The notes beneath the pieces were generated by a model. The model saw only the letters and a program-made list of their open reading frames with translations, was not told where the DNA came from and searched no databases. The translations under genes and the position numbers were made by a program. A stretch of DNA of 64,000 bases from Micromonospora cremea (lineage in GTDB: Bacteria > Actinomycetota > Actinomycetes > Mycobacteriales > Micromonosporaceae). Numbering within the stretch: position 1 is the first letter of the stretch; the number at the start of each line of letters is the position of its first letter. The stretch covers positions 1,427,501-1,491,500 of the forward strand of contig NZ_FSQT01000002.1 of NCBI RefSeq assembly GCF_900143515.1. Direction: 5' to 3'. Below, one piece after another: positions 27,803-36,777 of this stretch.

Positions 27803-30800
27803 TCAGGACAGCAGCGCCTCCAGCCGACGGTTCACCGCTGCCAGCGTCGCCCGGACCACCGCCTGTCGCGGATCGCCGGCGACCAGGGACGAGCCGGCGA
27901 GCTGCTCGACCCAGCCCTCGCAGACCAGCAGCACCACCACGGTGGCCACCTCGCAGTTGCCGAACGGCACCACCGCCGCGTGCTCCACGAAGCAGCGCCC
28001 CCGCTCGGCGTTCTCCGCGCCGCGCAGCAACTCGTCCACCGCGGCGGCCGCGGCCACCGCGCAGAGCCGCAGGACGTAGCCGTCCACCGCCGGGCCGGTG
28101 GCGTAGCCGGCGGCGCTGTCACCGCCGGCCAGCAGCCGGACCTCCACGTTGGCGTCCAGGCCGAAGGTGCTGACCTGCACGTGGTCGATCACCACTCGCG
28201 GCCCCGGCGTGCCGCCCGTGTTCAGCGGGCGGGACGGCGCCGACTCCGTGGTGGTCACCTGACCACCGGAGTACGACGTGCCGAGCGTCGCCGGACTGCC
28301 GGTGGCCGCACCGGCCGGCGCGGCCGAGACCGACCCCGGCTCCTCCACTGTGGCGCGACCCCGGTGCGGGGCGCTCGCCCGGCGGCGGCGTGAGCCGTCC
28401 GTTCCCACCTGCTGGTCAGGGCCTGCCGGCGTGGCCTCGCCCCGACCGCCCGGCGGTCGACCGGCCGCGGGCGACCCGGTGGCCCGCACCTCGCCGGTAC
28501 GCGGTTCCGCACCGGCGTCCCGCGGCTCGGCGGACCGGGGTTCCGGAGAACGCCGCTCGGCGGACCGGGGCTCGGCCACCCGGGACTCGACGGCCCGGGA
28601 CTCGACGGCCCGGGACTCGACGGCCCGGGACTCGACGGCCCGGGGCTCGGCCGTCCGGGACTCAGCCGCCCGGCGGCGGACCGGCGGGGCCGGCGTGGTG
28701 GGCAGGCCGGGCAGGTTCTGCGGGGCGGCGGCCAGCCCCATCCGCTCCTGGAGCAGCCGGGCCACCTGTCGGCTCACCTCGGCGGGGTCGGCGCCGTCGG
28801 CCAGGTCGAGGCGGAGGCTGTGCGCCCCCGCCGGGGTACGGCGCAGGGCCGCGTCCCGCACGCCGGCGACCTCACGAACGGCGTCCAGGATGGCGTTGAC
28901 GTCGAATCCCTCGGGGCGCTCCCGCAGGGGCGCGGGTTCGTCCTCACGGCGTAGGTGGGTGGCGATGCGGGCGAGTTCCGGGGTTTCGGCGGGTGGCTCC
29001 ACGGCTGGCGGCTCCGGCACGACGGGCACGTCCGGTTCCGCAGGGACGCGCTGCGGCAGCACCGCCGACGTCTGGTCCGGCAGCCGGGCGCCGTCGGCCG
29101 GGTCGGCCGGCGACGCAGGATCGGGGGCGGATCGGCGAGCCGCGTAGGGCGGGGCGCTCGTCGGGGCGGGCGCTGGTGAGGGCCGGTCGCCGCGCCCGGA
29201 CCCGCTCGTGGCGGGGGCCGGGACGGCACCGGTCGAGGTCGGCGCGGTGGCGGCGGATGACGGGCCGGTCGCCGCCGGAGCCGCGCGGGGCGGCTCGGGG
29301 GTCTCCGGTCGGAGCCGCAACGGCGCGGTCGATCGGGTTTCGGGCCGGAGCGGGCCGGACGACTCCCCCGCGTCGCTGGCCCGGGGCGTGCTCGCCGACC
29401 GGCCGGCCGGCCAGGACGGACGCTCGGCCGGTGCCGCAGGAAGGCGTCCCTCGGACCAGTCGGCCCGCTCGGTCCGCGCTGCGCTCGCCGGAGTGGCCGG
29501 CGACCCGCCGGCCCAGGAGGGTCGCTCCGCAGCGAGCGCCGGCCCGGCCGGTGCCGGGGGCGCGTCGGTCGACGCCGGAGGTGGTCCGGCCGGCGTCGGG
29601 GGGGCCTCGGCCGCCGGCCGCGGTGTGTCGGTCGGCGCCGGACCGGCCCAGGACGGCCGGTCGACCGGGGGCGCGCTGGTGGGCGCTGGGTCGCCGGCCC
29701 ACGACGGACGCGCCGGCGGGGCGCTGGTCGGCGCCGGGTCCGATCCACCGGCCCAGGAGGGCCGGACGGCCGGCGGAGCGCTGGTCGGGGCCGGACCGGC
29801 CCAGGACGGACGCGACGGCGGATTGCTGGTGGGCGCCGGGTCCGATCCGCCGGCCCGGGAGGGCCGGTCGGCCCGTGGGGCACTGGTTGGCTCGACCCGG
29901 GGGGCACGGGTCGGCGCGGAACTGGCCCACGAGGGCCGGTCGGCCGGTGGGCCGCTGGTCGGGGCGGGACCGCCGGCCCACGGAGGGCGCTCCGCCGGCT
30001 CGGCGCGGAACGACTCCGACGGCGTGCTGGTGGGGCTCATCGGCGGCCGTCCACCGGCCCACGAGGGGCCCTCGGCCGGCGCGGCTGTGCCAGGCTCCGC
30101 ACCGGGCACGCGGGTGCCAGGCTCCGCAGCCGGTGCGGGGGTGCCACGCTCCGCAGCCGGCTCAGGCGTGGCCGCGGGCTCAGGGGCGGCGTGGGCGACG
30201 TCGTAGCCGCGGGGCGGATCGGCGCGTACCGGCTCGTACGGGCGGGTCGGCTCGACGCGTGCCGGCTCGTACGGAACCTTGGGCTCGGCGACCCAGCCCG
30301 GCGCGGGCTCGTCCGGGGCCGTGCGGGCGGCCGGCTCGCCATCCTGTCGGGACCAGGGCGGCGCCCACCCGCTGCCCCAGCTCGGGCGGTTCCAGCTCGG
30401 CCCGGACCAGTCCGGCTCGATGGCCGGCGACTCCCCGGCCCGGGGCGCGTCCCCGGAGCCGTCGGCGACGCGACCCGACTCGGAGTCGTCGGCGTGCCCG
30501 CCGGCCCGGTCGGGGGTGCGTCCCTGCTCAGTCGATGCCTCCGGCGCCAGCGGGTCGCGCCAGCCGCGCGCGGCTGGCGGCTCGTCGGCGGCCGGCCGCT
30601 CGGCGGTGGGGGCGTGGAAGCCGGGCGGGACCTCGAAGCCCGAGGCGGCGGTGCCGACGGGTGGCACCTGGACGCCGGGCGGCGCGGAGGTTGGCAGAGC
30701 GGGGTCGGACCAGCGGCCGCTGCGGCCGGCGACAGGGTCGACGGTGGAGTGTCGGGCCGGGCCGACGTCCGGCTCGCCGGGCGCCTCCTCCTGCGGCGGT

Positions 30801-31246
30801 ACCGGACGTTGGGCGGGCACCACCAGCCGGTCGCTGGCCGGGTCGCGCCGGTCCTCGGCGGTCGATCCGGGCGGCGCGCTCACCGGCGCCGGGCGGCCAG
30901 CCAGCGGCTCGGCACCGGGGTGGTGGACGCCGTTGGCCTCGGCGCCCGCGTGGTGGAGGCCGTTGGCGTGGCCGTTGACCCGGGCTGGCGGCTCGGAGGC
31001 ACCGGGCAGCCCGGCCAGGGGTGCTGGCAGGTCGCCGTGCCGGGTGGAGGACGTACGCCAACCGGACGCTGGGTCGGGCTGCCAGCGCGCCGTCTGTTCG
31101 CGGGCATCCTCGCTCTCGGCGGCCCGGGACCACCCGCCCGCCGGGGGCGCCCACCCGCCGCCGGAACGGCCCGGGTTGTCGTGCTGACCCGCTCCGTCAC
31201 CGTGCTCTCCCGGGGTGGCGGCTCCGGGTTGCCCTGTTTCACTCAC
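27803..31246 (-). CDS. Very large Pro/Ala-rich protein with a conserved C-terminal domain, unknown function
   Basis: A 1147-residue product, of which about the first 1000 are low complexity: Pro, Ala, Ser, Glu, Arg, with repeats of the type RPSWAG...PAPTSAPP (about residues 400-580) and VESRA units (about 870-890). A separate globular segment of about 135 residues ends the protein (from GPRVVIDHVQVSTFGLDANVE onward) and resembles proteins found in actinobacterial genomes with unknown role; it contains no signal or helix. No transmembrane segment or signal peptide is seen, so it is probably cytoplasmic. ATG at 31246, divergent from a TetR gene by 149 bp. The low-complexity region probably varies among strains. 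Confidence 0.8.
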   Translation of the reverse strand: MSETGQPGAATPGEHGDGAGQHDNPGRSGGGWAPPAGGWSRAAESEDAREQTARWQPDPASGWRTSSTRHGDLPAPLAGLPGASEPPARVNGHANGLHHAGAEANGVHHPGAEPLAGRPAPVSAPPGSTAEDRRDPASDRLVVPAQRPVPPQEEAPGEPDVGPARHSTVDPVAGRSGRWSDPALPTSAPPGVQVPPVGTAASGFEVPPGFHAPTAERPAADEPPAARGWRDPLAPEASTEQGRTPDRAGGHADDSESGRVADGSGDAPRAGESPAIEPDWSGPSWNRPSWGSGWAPPWSRQDGEPAARTAPDEPAPGWVAEPKVPYEPARVEPTRPYEPVRADPPRGYDVAHAAPEPAATPEPAAERGTPAPAAEPGTRVPGAEPGTAAPAEGPSWAGGRPPMSPTSTPSESFRAEPAERPPWAGGPAPTSGPPADRPSWASSAPTRAPRVEPTSAPRADRPSRAGGSDPAPTSNPPSRPSWAGPAPTSAPPAVRPSWAGGSDPAPTSAPPARPSWAGDPAPTSAPPVDRPSWAGPAPTDTPRPAAEAPPTPAGPPPASTDAPPAPAGPALAAERPSWAGGSPATPASAARTERADWSEGRLPAAPAERPSWPAGRSASTPRASDAGESSGPLRPETRSTAPLRLRPETPEPPRAAPAATGPSSAATAPTSTGAVPAPATSGSGRGDRPSPAPAPTSAPPYAARRSAPDPASPADPADGARLPDQTSAVLPQRVPAEPDVPVVPEPPAVEPPAETPELARIATHLRREDEPAPLRERPEGFDVNAILDAVREVAGVRDAALRRTPAGAHSLRLDLADGADPAEVSRQVARLLQERMGLAAAPQNLPGLPTTPAPPVRRRAAESRTAEPRAVESRAVESRAVESRAVESRVAEPRSAERRSPEPRSAEPRDAGAEPRTGEVRATGSPAAGRPPGGRGEATPAGPDQQVGTDGSRRRRASAPHRGRATVEEPGSVSAAPAGAATGSPATLGTSYSGGQVTTTESAPSRPLNTGGTPGPRVVIDHVQVSTFGLDANVEVRLLAGGDSAAGYATGPAVDGYVLRLCAVAAAAAVDELLRGAENAERGRCFVEHAAVVPFGNCEVATVVVLLVCEGWVEQLAGSSLVAGDPRQAVVRATLAAVNRRLEALLS
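28582..28645. repeat. 15-bp tandem repeat inside the Pro-rich gene
   Basis: At least four nearly exact copies of a 15-bp unit (CTCGACGGCCCGGGA) encode VESRA pentapeptides. The unit length is a multiple of three, so copy changes keep the frame. Confidence 0.85.
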
Positions 31247-31395
31247 CGCGCGCTCCTTGGTCGCCCTCGCTGAGGCTACCGTGTGGTGACAGTGGCGATA
31301 AGTTACAGCGGCGGGCCATTTCCACGACGGGGGTCACGGGCCTCGCCCGGTCTGGGGGGAAAATGCCGGCTCGTACAGAGAACTCGGAGGATCCC

Positions 31396-32034
31396 ATGAC
31401 CGCTGTGGGGAACGGTGCACAGACCGCCGGCCGGCCCACCCGCCTGCCCCGCTCGGCGCGCCGTAAGCAGCTTCTCGCGGCGGCGCAGGAGGTGTTCGTC
31501 GCGCAGGGCTACCACGCCGCGGCCATGGACGACATCGCCGAGCGGGCCGGCGTCTCCAAGCCGGTGCTCTACCAACACTTTCCCGGAAAGATGGACCTCT
31601 ACCTGGCGCTGCTGGACACGCACTGCGACGCCATCGTCGCCAAGGTGCACGACGCGATGCGCGGCACCAGCGACAACAAGGAACGGGTCAGCGCGTCGGT
31701 GCGGGCGTACTTCGACTTCGTCGACCACGAGAGCGAGGCGTTCCGCCTCGTCTTCGAATCGGACCTGCGCAACGACCCGGCGGTGCGGCAGCGGGTCGAG
31801 CGGGTCGAGCAGGGCTGCATCGCGGCGATCACCGACACCATCATCTCGGACACCGGGGTGAGCCGGGCGCACGCCGAGCTGCTCGCCTCCGGGCTGGTCG
31901 GCGCGGCGGAGACGGCCGCGCAGTTCTGGCTGGCCGGTGGGCGACAGGTGCCGAAGGCCGAGGCCGAGGCGTTGGTGGCGGCGTTGTCCTGGCGGGGCAT
32001 CGCGAGCTTCCCGCTGCAAGGTGAGTCAGCCTGA
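31396..32034 (+). CDS. TetR/AcrR family transcriptional regulator
   Basis: A 212-residue regulator. The N-terminal helix-turn-helix (residues about 20-65: RKQLLAAAQEVFVAQGYHAA, then IAERAGVSKPVLYQHFPGK) is canonical; the C-terminal ligand domain is all alpha. The ATG at 31396 is preceded by CGGAGG. As recalled, its mycobacterial counterpart Rv3208 precedes the DUF3107 gene and an orphan neighbour set; here DUF3107 also follows at 65 bp. It divergently faces the large Pro-rich gene, whose promoter it could control. Ligand unknown. Confidence 0.92.
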   Translation: MTAVGNGAQTAGRPTRLPRSARRKQLLAAAQEVFVAQGYHAAAMDDIAERAGVSKPVLYQHFPGKMDLYLALLDTHCDAIVAKVHDAMRGTSDNKERVSASVRAYFDFVDHESEAFRLVFESDLRNDPAVRQRVERVEQGCIAAITDTIISDTGVSRAHAELLASGLVGAAETAAQFWLAGGRQVPKAEAEALVAALSWRGIASFPLQGESA

Positions 32035-32098
32035 CCGCCGCCCCCGTGATCGGATAGCCTTCGCAGGGCGGTTCTTTCGCCCCAGTTGAGGAGGCACA

Positions 32099-32326
32099 GT
32101 GGAGGTCAAGATCGGCGTGCAGTACGCGCCGCGCGAGCTGGTTCTGGACAGCGCGCAGTCGCCGGCCGAGATCGAGCAGATCGTGACCGACGCCTTCGCC
32201 GGCAACGGCGGCACGCTCTCCCTGACCGACGAGAAGGGCCGGCGGGTCATCGTTCCGGTCGAGAAGGTCGCCTACGTCGAGATCGCCGAGGCGTCGCCCC
32301 GGGCGGTCGGTTTCACCGTCCGCTGA
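32099..32326 (+). CDS. DUF3107 small protein
   Basis: A 75-residue protein of DUF3107 (mycobacterial TB9.4 type). It begins MEVKIGVQYAPRELVLDS and ends in a beta strand VAYVEIAEASPRAVGF, with an EIEQIVTDAF helix between. It is small, acidic and probably a beta-alpha-beta fold; role unknown. GTG start at 32099, with GAGGAG 6-8 bases ahead. Conserved order with the TetR gene upstream and the helicase downstream, as in mycobacteria. Confidence 0.9.
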   Translation: MEVKIGVQYAPRELVLDSAQSPAEIEQIVTDAFAGNGGTLSLTDEKGRRVIVPVEKVAYVEIAEASPRAVGFTVR

Positions 32327-32340
32327 CCGGTCCGGCCATC

Positions 32341-32370
32341 GCGGCAGGTCGGCGTCGGCCCGCCTGCCGC
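32341..32370. terminator. Hairpin between convergent DUF3107 and ferritin-like genes
   Basis: Eight-base arms (32341-32348 and 32363-32370) pair exactly around a 14-nt loop, 14 bp past the DUF3107 stop. Confidence 0.45.
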
Positions 32371-32392
32371 GGGCCGGCACCGCACCCGGTGG

Positions 32393-33043
32393 TCAGTTGT
32401 TCAGCCCGACGGTGGCCATCCGCGTGGTGTGCGCGGCGGTGAGCCGCCGGAACAGCGCCGGCACCTCGACCCGGTCGCCCTGCGCGATCAGCGTGGTGAG
32501 CGCGGCCCGCTCGGCGGCGACGCGGCCGGCCTGGGAGAGCGCCTCGCCGACCAGCCGCCGGGCCCACATGGAGAGCCGGCCGGCCACCCGGGGGTCGGCG
32601 GCGACGGCTACCCGGATCTCCTCGGCGGCGAACTCCGCATACCGGGAGTCGTGCAGCACGTCCAGCACCAGCGCCCGGTCGGGTTCGTCCAAGGTGTCGG
32701 CGATCTCCCGGAGGAAGTCGTCGGTGATGGCGTCACCGACGTACGCCTTGGTCACCACCTCCGCCCAGTCCCGTGGCTCGGTCGAGTCGTGGTACGCCTG
32801 CAAGGGCTCCAGGTAGGGTGCCATCGCGTCCTCCGGCGGCACGCCCAGCGCGGTGAGCCGGTCGGCGAGCCGGCGGTAGTTGGCGATCTCGGCTGCGGCC
32901 ATCTCGCTCAGCGCGGCGCGGCGGTGCAGATCGGGCGCGAGGCGGGCGTCGCCGGCCATCCGTTCGAAGGCGAGCAGCTCCCCGAAGGCGACCAGGCCCA
33001 GCAGGTCGGCGACGGCGGGACCGGGGGTGGTCGGCGCGGACAC
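32393..33043 (-). CDS. Ferritin-like-fold protein
   Basis: A 216-residue helical protein. Its four-helix bundle pattern contains Glu and His residues with typical spacing (E in LLAFERMAGD, EMAAAEIANYRRL, EVV..., and H in VLDVLHDSRYAEFAAEEI), consistent with a ferritin-like, di-iron type fold (as in MiaE-like or DUF2202-like groups). Whether it binds iron is not shown. GTG or ATG start at 33043 (ATG-type, family start MSAPTTPGPAVADLL). It sits between DUF3107 and the helicase, on the opposite strand to both, the same arrangement I recall from mycobacteria (Rv3210c). Confidence 0.82.
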   Translation of the reverse strand: MSAPTTPGPAVADLLGLVAFGELLAFERMAGDARLAPDLHRRAALSEMAAAEIANYRRLADRLTALGVPPEDAMAPYLEPLQAYHDSTEPRDWAEVVTKAYVGDAITDDFLREIADTLDEPDRALVLDVLHDSRYAEFAAEEIRVAVAADPRVAGRLSMWARRLVGEALSQAGRVAAERAALTTLIAQGDRVEVPALFRRLTAAHTTRMATVGLNN

Positions 33044-33357
33044 GAGCGCAGGCTACCGCGCGTCGCCTGGCAGGGGTGCCCCGCGCGGGGCACGAGCCCC
33101 CAGCTGGGAAGTGGCTCAGGTCACACTTGCCGCCCCCGCGTGGGCGCCGCCCGACCGGGAATCCGGACGGGGGTATGCCTGTTCAGGTAGCATAGAGCAG
33201 TTGCCGTGGGCGCCGATCTGATCGAAGCTCAGCCTGCGGCGCGCGTGCGGCCCGGTCCGGCTCGGCAGTCTGCCCCCGACCGTGTGGCCCGCGTCATACC
33301 GAACGCGCCCTGAGGACATGACGGGGCGCACCCACGAGAGGGCACCCCCACATCCCC
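33044..33357. other. 314-bp intergenic region upstream of the helicase
   Basis: No gene is seen. It separates the divergent ferritin-like and helicase genes. A weak -10-like TAGCAT (33188-33193) would give the helicase an unusually long 5' leader of about 160 nt, in which regulation of the RNA helicase could occur, as known for cold-shock helicases elsewhere; this is inference. Confidence 0.35.
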
Positions 33358-35058
33358 ATGAGCGAATTGACTCAAGATCTGATGGACGGCCAGGAACTGG
33401 CCCCCACCGCCCCGGTTCGACCGGAGGCTCCCACCTTCGCCGCACTCGGCGCCCGCGACGAGACCGTCGAGGCGCTGGCCGCGGCCGGCATCACCCGCGC
33501 CTTCGCTATCCAGGAATACGCGATCCCGATCGCGCTGCGCGGCGTCGACCTGATCGGTCAGGCGCCCACCGGCACCGGCAAGACCCTCGGCTTCGGCGTA
33601 CCGCTGCTGGAGCGGGTCTTCGCACCGGGCGAGGGCAGCGACGGCGTCCCCCAGGCGCTGGTCGTCGTCCCCACCCGCGAGCTGGGCATCCAGGTCGCCA
33701 AGGACCTGGCCGCCGCCGGCCGGACGCGGGGCGTCCGGGTGCTGCCGATCTACGGCGGCGTGGCGTACGAGCCGCAGATCGAGGCGCTGCGCAAGGGCGT
33801 CGAGATCCTGGTCGGCACGCCCGGCCGACTGATGGACCTGCAGAAGCAGAAGCACCTGCGCCTGGACCGGGTGCACGCGCTGGTGCTGGACGAGGCCGAC
33901 CGGATGCTCGACCTGGGCTTTCTCGACGACGTCGAGAAGATCCTGGCGATGCTGCCGGAGGACCGGCAGACCATGCTCTTCTCGGCCACCATGCCGGACC
34001 CGATCGTCACCCTGTCCCGGCGCTTCCTGCGCCAGCCGATGACGATCCACGCCGGGCACACCGCCGAGACCGGCCCGTCGCCGCAGACCCAGCAGTTGGT
34101 CTACCGCACCCACTCGATGAACAAGGTCGAGGTGGTGGCGCGCATCCTCCAGGCGGAGGGTCGCGGACTGACCATGATCTTCACCCGCACCAAGCGGGCC
34201 GCCGACCGGGTCGCCGAGGACCTCGACTTCCGCGGGTTCGCGGTCGCCGCGGTGCACGGTGACCTCGGCCAGGGTGCCCGCGAGCGGGCGCTGCGGGCGT
34301 TCCGGGCCGGCAAGATCGACATTTTGGTCGCCACCGACGTGGCGGCCCGCGGGCTCGACGTCACCGGCGTCACCCACGTCATCAACTACGACTGCCCGGA
34401 AGACCAGGACACCTACACCCACCGGATCGGCCGGACCGGCCGGGCCGGGGCGACCGGTGTCGCGGTGACCTTCGTCGACTGGGACGACATGCCCCGCTGG
34501 CGGATCATCGACAAGACCCTCGGTCTGGACATGCCGGAGCCGCCGGAGACGTACCACACGTCCCCGCACCTCTACACCGACCTGCACATCTCCACCGAGG
34601 TCACCGGCACGCTGCCCACCGCCGAGCGGACCCGGGCCGGTCTGTCCGCCGAGATCGAAGAAGACCTGGGCGGGACGCGCCCCCGGCGCGGCGACAGCGG
34701 CGGCCGGGGCCCGCGACGTGGCGAGAGCCGCGGCGATGGTCGGGGCGACGGCCGCGGCGAGCGCCGCGGTCGCGGTGACGGCCGTCGGGACCGCACCGAC
34801 GCCGGCACGCCGGCCGCCGACGCACCCGCGGACAACGCCGCCGTCGACGAGGAAGGCACCCGCACCCCCCGCCGCCGGCGTCGCCGCCGGGCCGGCGAGG
34901 CGGTCGTGGGCGAGCCGACCGCGGTGATCTCCGCCGACGCGACCCCGGCCGAGCCGGTGCCCGCGACCGACGGTGAGCCGTCCAAGCCGCGTCGCCGTCG
35001 GCGCCGTCGTGGTGGCGGTTCCGGCGCGGGTACGCCGGCCGAGGCGACCGCGGACTGA
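33358..35058 (+). CDS. DEAD-box RNA helicase (RhlE type)
   Basis: An ATP-dependent RNA helicase of 566 residues. The core is complete: Q motif, APTGTGKTLGF (Walker A), VPTRELGIQVA, VLVGTPGRLMD, LDEADRMLDLG (DEAD), FSATMP, then IFTRTKRAADRV, VAARGLDV and HRIGRTGRAG. After about residue 420 comes an Arg/Gly- and Ala-rich tail with RRRRRRR runs, which in similar proteins increases RNA binding. ATG at 33358. Probable role: ribosome assembly or RNA turnover in cold. Corresponds to mycobacterial RhlE (Rv3211) by order. Confidence 0.94.
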   Translation: MSELTQDLMDGQELAPTAPVRPEAPTFAALGARDETVEALAAAGITRAFAIQEYAIPIALRGVDLIGQAPTGTGKTLGFGVPLLERVFAPGEGSDGVPQALVVVPTRELGIQVAKDLAAAGRTRGVRVLPIYGGVAYEPQIEALRKGVEILVGTPGRLMDLQKQKHLRLDRVHALVLDEADRMLDLGFLDDVEKILAMLPEDRQTMLFSATMPDPIVTLSRRFLRQPMTIHAGHTAETGPSPQTQQLVYRTHSMNKVEVVARILQAEGRGLTMIFTRTKRAADRVAEDLDFRGFAVAAVHGDLGQGARERALRAFRAGKIDILVATDVAARGLDVTGVTHVINYDCPEDQDTYTHRIGRTGRAGATGVAVTFVDWDDMPRWRIIDKTLGLDMPEPPETYHTSPHLYTDLHISTEVTGTLPTAERTRAGLSAEIEEDLGGTRPRRGDSGGRGPRRGESRGDGRGDGRGERRGRGDGRRDRTDAGTPAADAPADNAAVDEEGTRTPRRRRRRRAGEAVVGEPTAVISADATPAEPVPATDGEPSKPRRRRRRRGGGSGAGTPAEATAD

Positions 35059-35134
35059 CGCACAGCCACACCCGACATCCCCCGCACCGCCCGCGCGGTA
35101 CGGGGGATGTACACCACCCGCAGAAGATGGAACG

Positions 35135-36298
35135 ATGCCGGAACCACTGGACGCCGCCCTGGCCCAGGTCAGGGCACTACTGCTCGATCCCGCGCTCACC
35201 CGGGCGGTCGCCGCCGGGCGTCGCCGTGGCCGCCGCCCGACGGTGGTCCGGGCCGAGCTGCGGCCGGTGACCCTCAAGGCCGGGCCCCGTCTCCAGATCG
35301 CGACCTCCGACGGCGCCCGCCCGTACACGCGCAACGTCACCCCCGGTCCGGAGACCGCGGCGGCGGTCGACGAACTGCTGGCCGAGCCGTTCGGCAACTG
35401 GCACGTGGAGACGGCGGACGCGACGCTCCAGCTACGGGTGACGAAGTCCGGCGAGGCGCAGGTGCACCGGGGGGCCGCGCCGGCCCGGCCGGTTGCGACA
35501 CCCGGTGGGAACGACCGGGCGAAGGAGTACCTGCTGGACCCGGGCGATGAGATCTTCGCCGAGATCGGCGGTTCGGCGGCCAAGCGCCGCCAGGTGGACG
35601 CGTTCCTGCGGGCCCTGGCGGCGACCCTGCCCGACGAGTTGACCGGTCCGCTGCGGGTGGTCGACCTGGGCTGCGGCAACGCGTACCTGACCTTCGCCGC
35701 GTACCGCTACCTGTCCGGCCGGGGGCTCGACGTCGAGCTGATCGGCGTGGATGTCCGGGAGGACCAGCGGCGGCGCAACACCGAGCTGGCACAGCGACTG
35801 GGCTGGGCCGACCGGGTCAGCTTCGTGGCCGGCACGATCGCCGACGCTGTCGTCGACCCCGCCCCGGACCTGGTGCTCGCGCTGCACGCCTGCGACACCG
35901 CCACCGACGAGGCGCTGGCCCGCGCGGTGCGCTGGGAGGCCCGCTGGGTGCTGGCCGCGCCGTGCTGCCACCACGACCTGGCGAAACAACTGCGCGCCCA
36001 CCCCGCCCCGGCCCCGTACGAGCTGCTGACCCGGCAGGGCATCCTGCGGGAGCGTTTCGCCGACGTGCTCACCGACGCGCTGCGGGCCGGGCTGTTGCGG
36101 GTGCACGGGTACCGGGCCGAGGTGGTGGAGTTCGTGGACTCCCAGCACACCCCGCGCAACCTGCTGATCCGGGCCCGCCGTACCGGCACCGGGTCCACCG
36201 GTCCGCAGCGTGCGGAGTACCGCGAGCTGGTGGACCAGTGGCGGGTGACGCCCCGGCTGGAGACCCTACTGGCCGCCGACGAGCCGCCCGCCGCCTAG
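35135..36298 (+). CDS. Class I SAM-dependent methyltransferase (METTL25-like)
   Basis: A 387-residue methyltransferase. The SAM-binding motif VVDLGCGNAYLTFAAYRYL lies near residue 170, followed by the acidic VDVRED; later HACDTATDEALARAV and APCCHHDLAKQL are the signature of the group that includes METTL25 and RRNAD1 (PF13679-like). The target is not known for the bacterial form; RNA or protein are possible. An N-terminal domain of about 150 residues with strand-rich sequence may bind substrate. ATG at 35135 chosen, because upstream the frame overlaps the helicase tail without similarity. The stop lies in one copy of an 18-bp direct repeat. Confidence 0.9.
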   Translation: MPEPLDAALAQVRALLLDPALTRAVAAGRRRGRRPTVVRAELRPVTLKAGPRLQIATSDGARPYTRNVTPGPETAAAVDELLAEPFGNWHVETADATLQLRVTKSGEAQVHRGAAPARPVATPGGNDRAKEYLLDPGDEIFAEIGGSAAKRRQVDAFLRALAATLPDELTGPLRVVDLGCGNAYLTFAAYRYLSGRGLDVELIGVDVREDQRRRNTELAQRLGWADRVSFVAGTIADAVVDPAPDLVLALHACDTATDEALARAVRWEARWVLAAPCCHHDLAKQLRAHPAPAPYELLTRQGILRERFADVLTDALRAGLLRVHGYRAEVVEFVDSQHTPRNLLIRARRTGTGSTGPQRAEYRELVDQWRVTPRLETLLAADEPPAA

Positions 36299-36339
36299 CG
36301 ACGGGGGTCGCCCCTCGTCGGCTAGCGACGGCGGTCGCC
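36295..36339. repeat. 18-bp direct repeat holding two stop codons
   Basis: CTAGCGACGG[G/C]GGTCGCC occurs at 36295-36312 and 36322-36339, with 17 of 18 bases the same. Each copy contains the stop codon of one of the two convergent genes (methyltransferase and small membrane protein). Confidence 0.7.
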
Positions 36340-36777
36340 GTTGTTGCCGCGGTCCCGCCCGCCCGTGCGCTCGCCAGGCCCACGGTCGAGGGCCGACACC
36401 CGGTCACCGCCCGCCCGCTGGGCGGCCCACTCGCTGTCGGACGGCCCGGCCGGGAAGGGCACCACGTTGCCCGCGCTCTCGGCGTTGCCGGCCGCGGCGA
36501 AGGCGTTCCAGGAGATGTCGACCAGCAGCTTCTTCATCTCCGCGTGCCGGACGGCGGCGTTGTGCTGCAACGCCATCCGGACGCCCAGCACCACCCCCAC
36601 CAGCGTGGTGGTGATCGCGCCGGTGGCGGCGAGCACGTGAGCGCCGGTCGCCGCGTCGGTGCGGAGTACCAGGACCAGCAGTCAGATCCAGAACGCGGCG
36701 GCGAAGACGCCGGCCTTGGCGAAGAAGAAGCTCACCGCACCGGGCTGGTACGGCTGGGGGCGGCTCGAATCGGCCAT
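36322..36777 (-). pseudogene. Small membrane protein gene interrupted by an in-frame TGA
   Basis: Reading from the ATG at 36777 gives MADSSRPQPYQPGAV, then SFFFAKAGVFAAAFWI, then a TGA (36682-36684, codon 32), and in the same frame LLVLVLRTDAATGAHVL and onward to the stop at 36322 (151 codons). The second part has another membrane helix (TGAITTTLVGVVLGVRMALQ) and a charged C-terminus with an Arg/Gly-rich end. The stop lies in the middle of a hydrophobic helix, where TGG (Trp) or CGA would be expected. There is no frameshift. It could be a nonsense mutation, a sequencing error, or read-through. If the downstream ATG at 36636 were used, a shortened 104-residue product would remain. Confidence 0.7.

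Noticed and set aside
28582..28645. Short regular repeats that might suggest a CRISPR array
   Set aside because: The 15-bp units are directly joined, have no spacers, and encode a pentapeptide repeat in frame; no cas genes are present.
28993..30978. A 661-codon plus-strand frame and others across the Pro-rich gene
   Set aside because: They are shadows of the repetitive minus-strand gene. Only the minus frame ends in a plausible globular domain and has a start with divergent promoter space.
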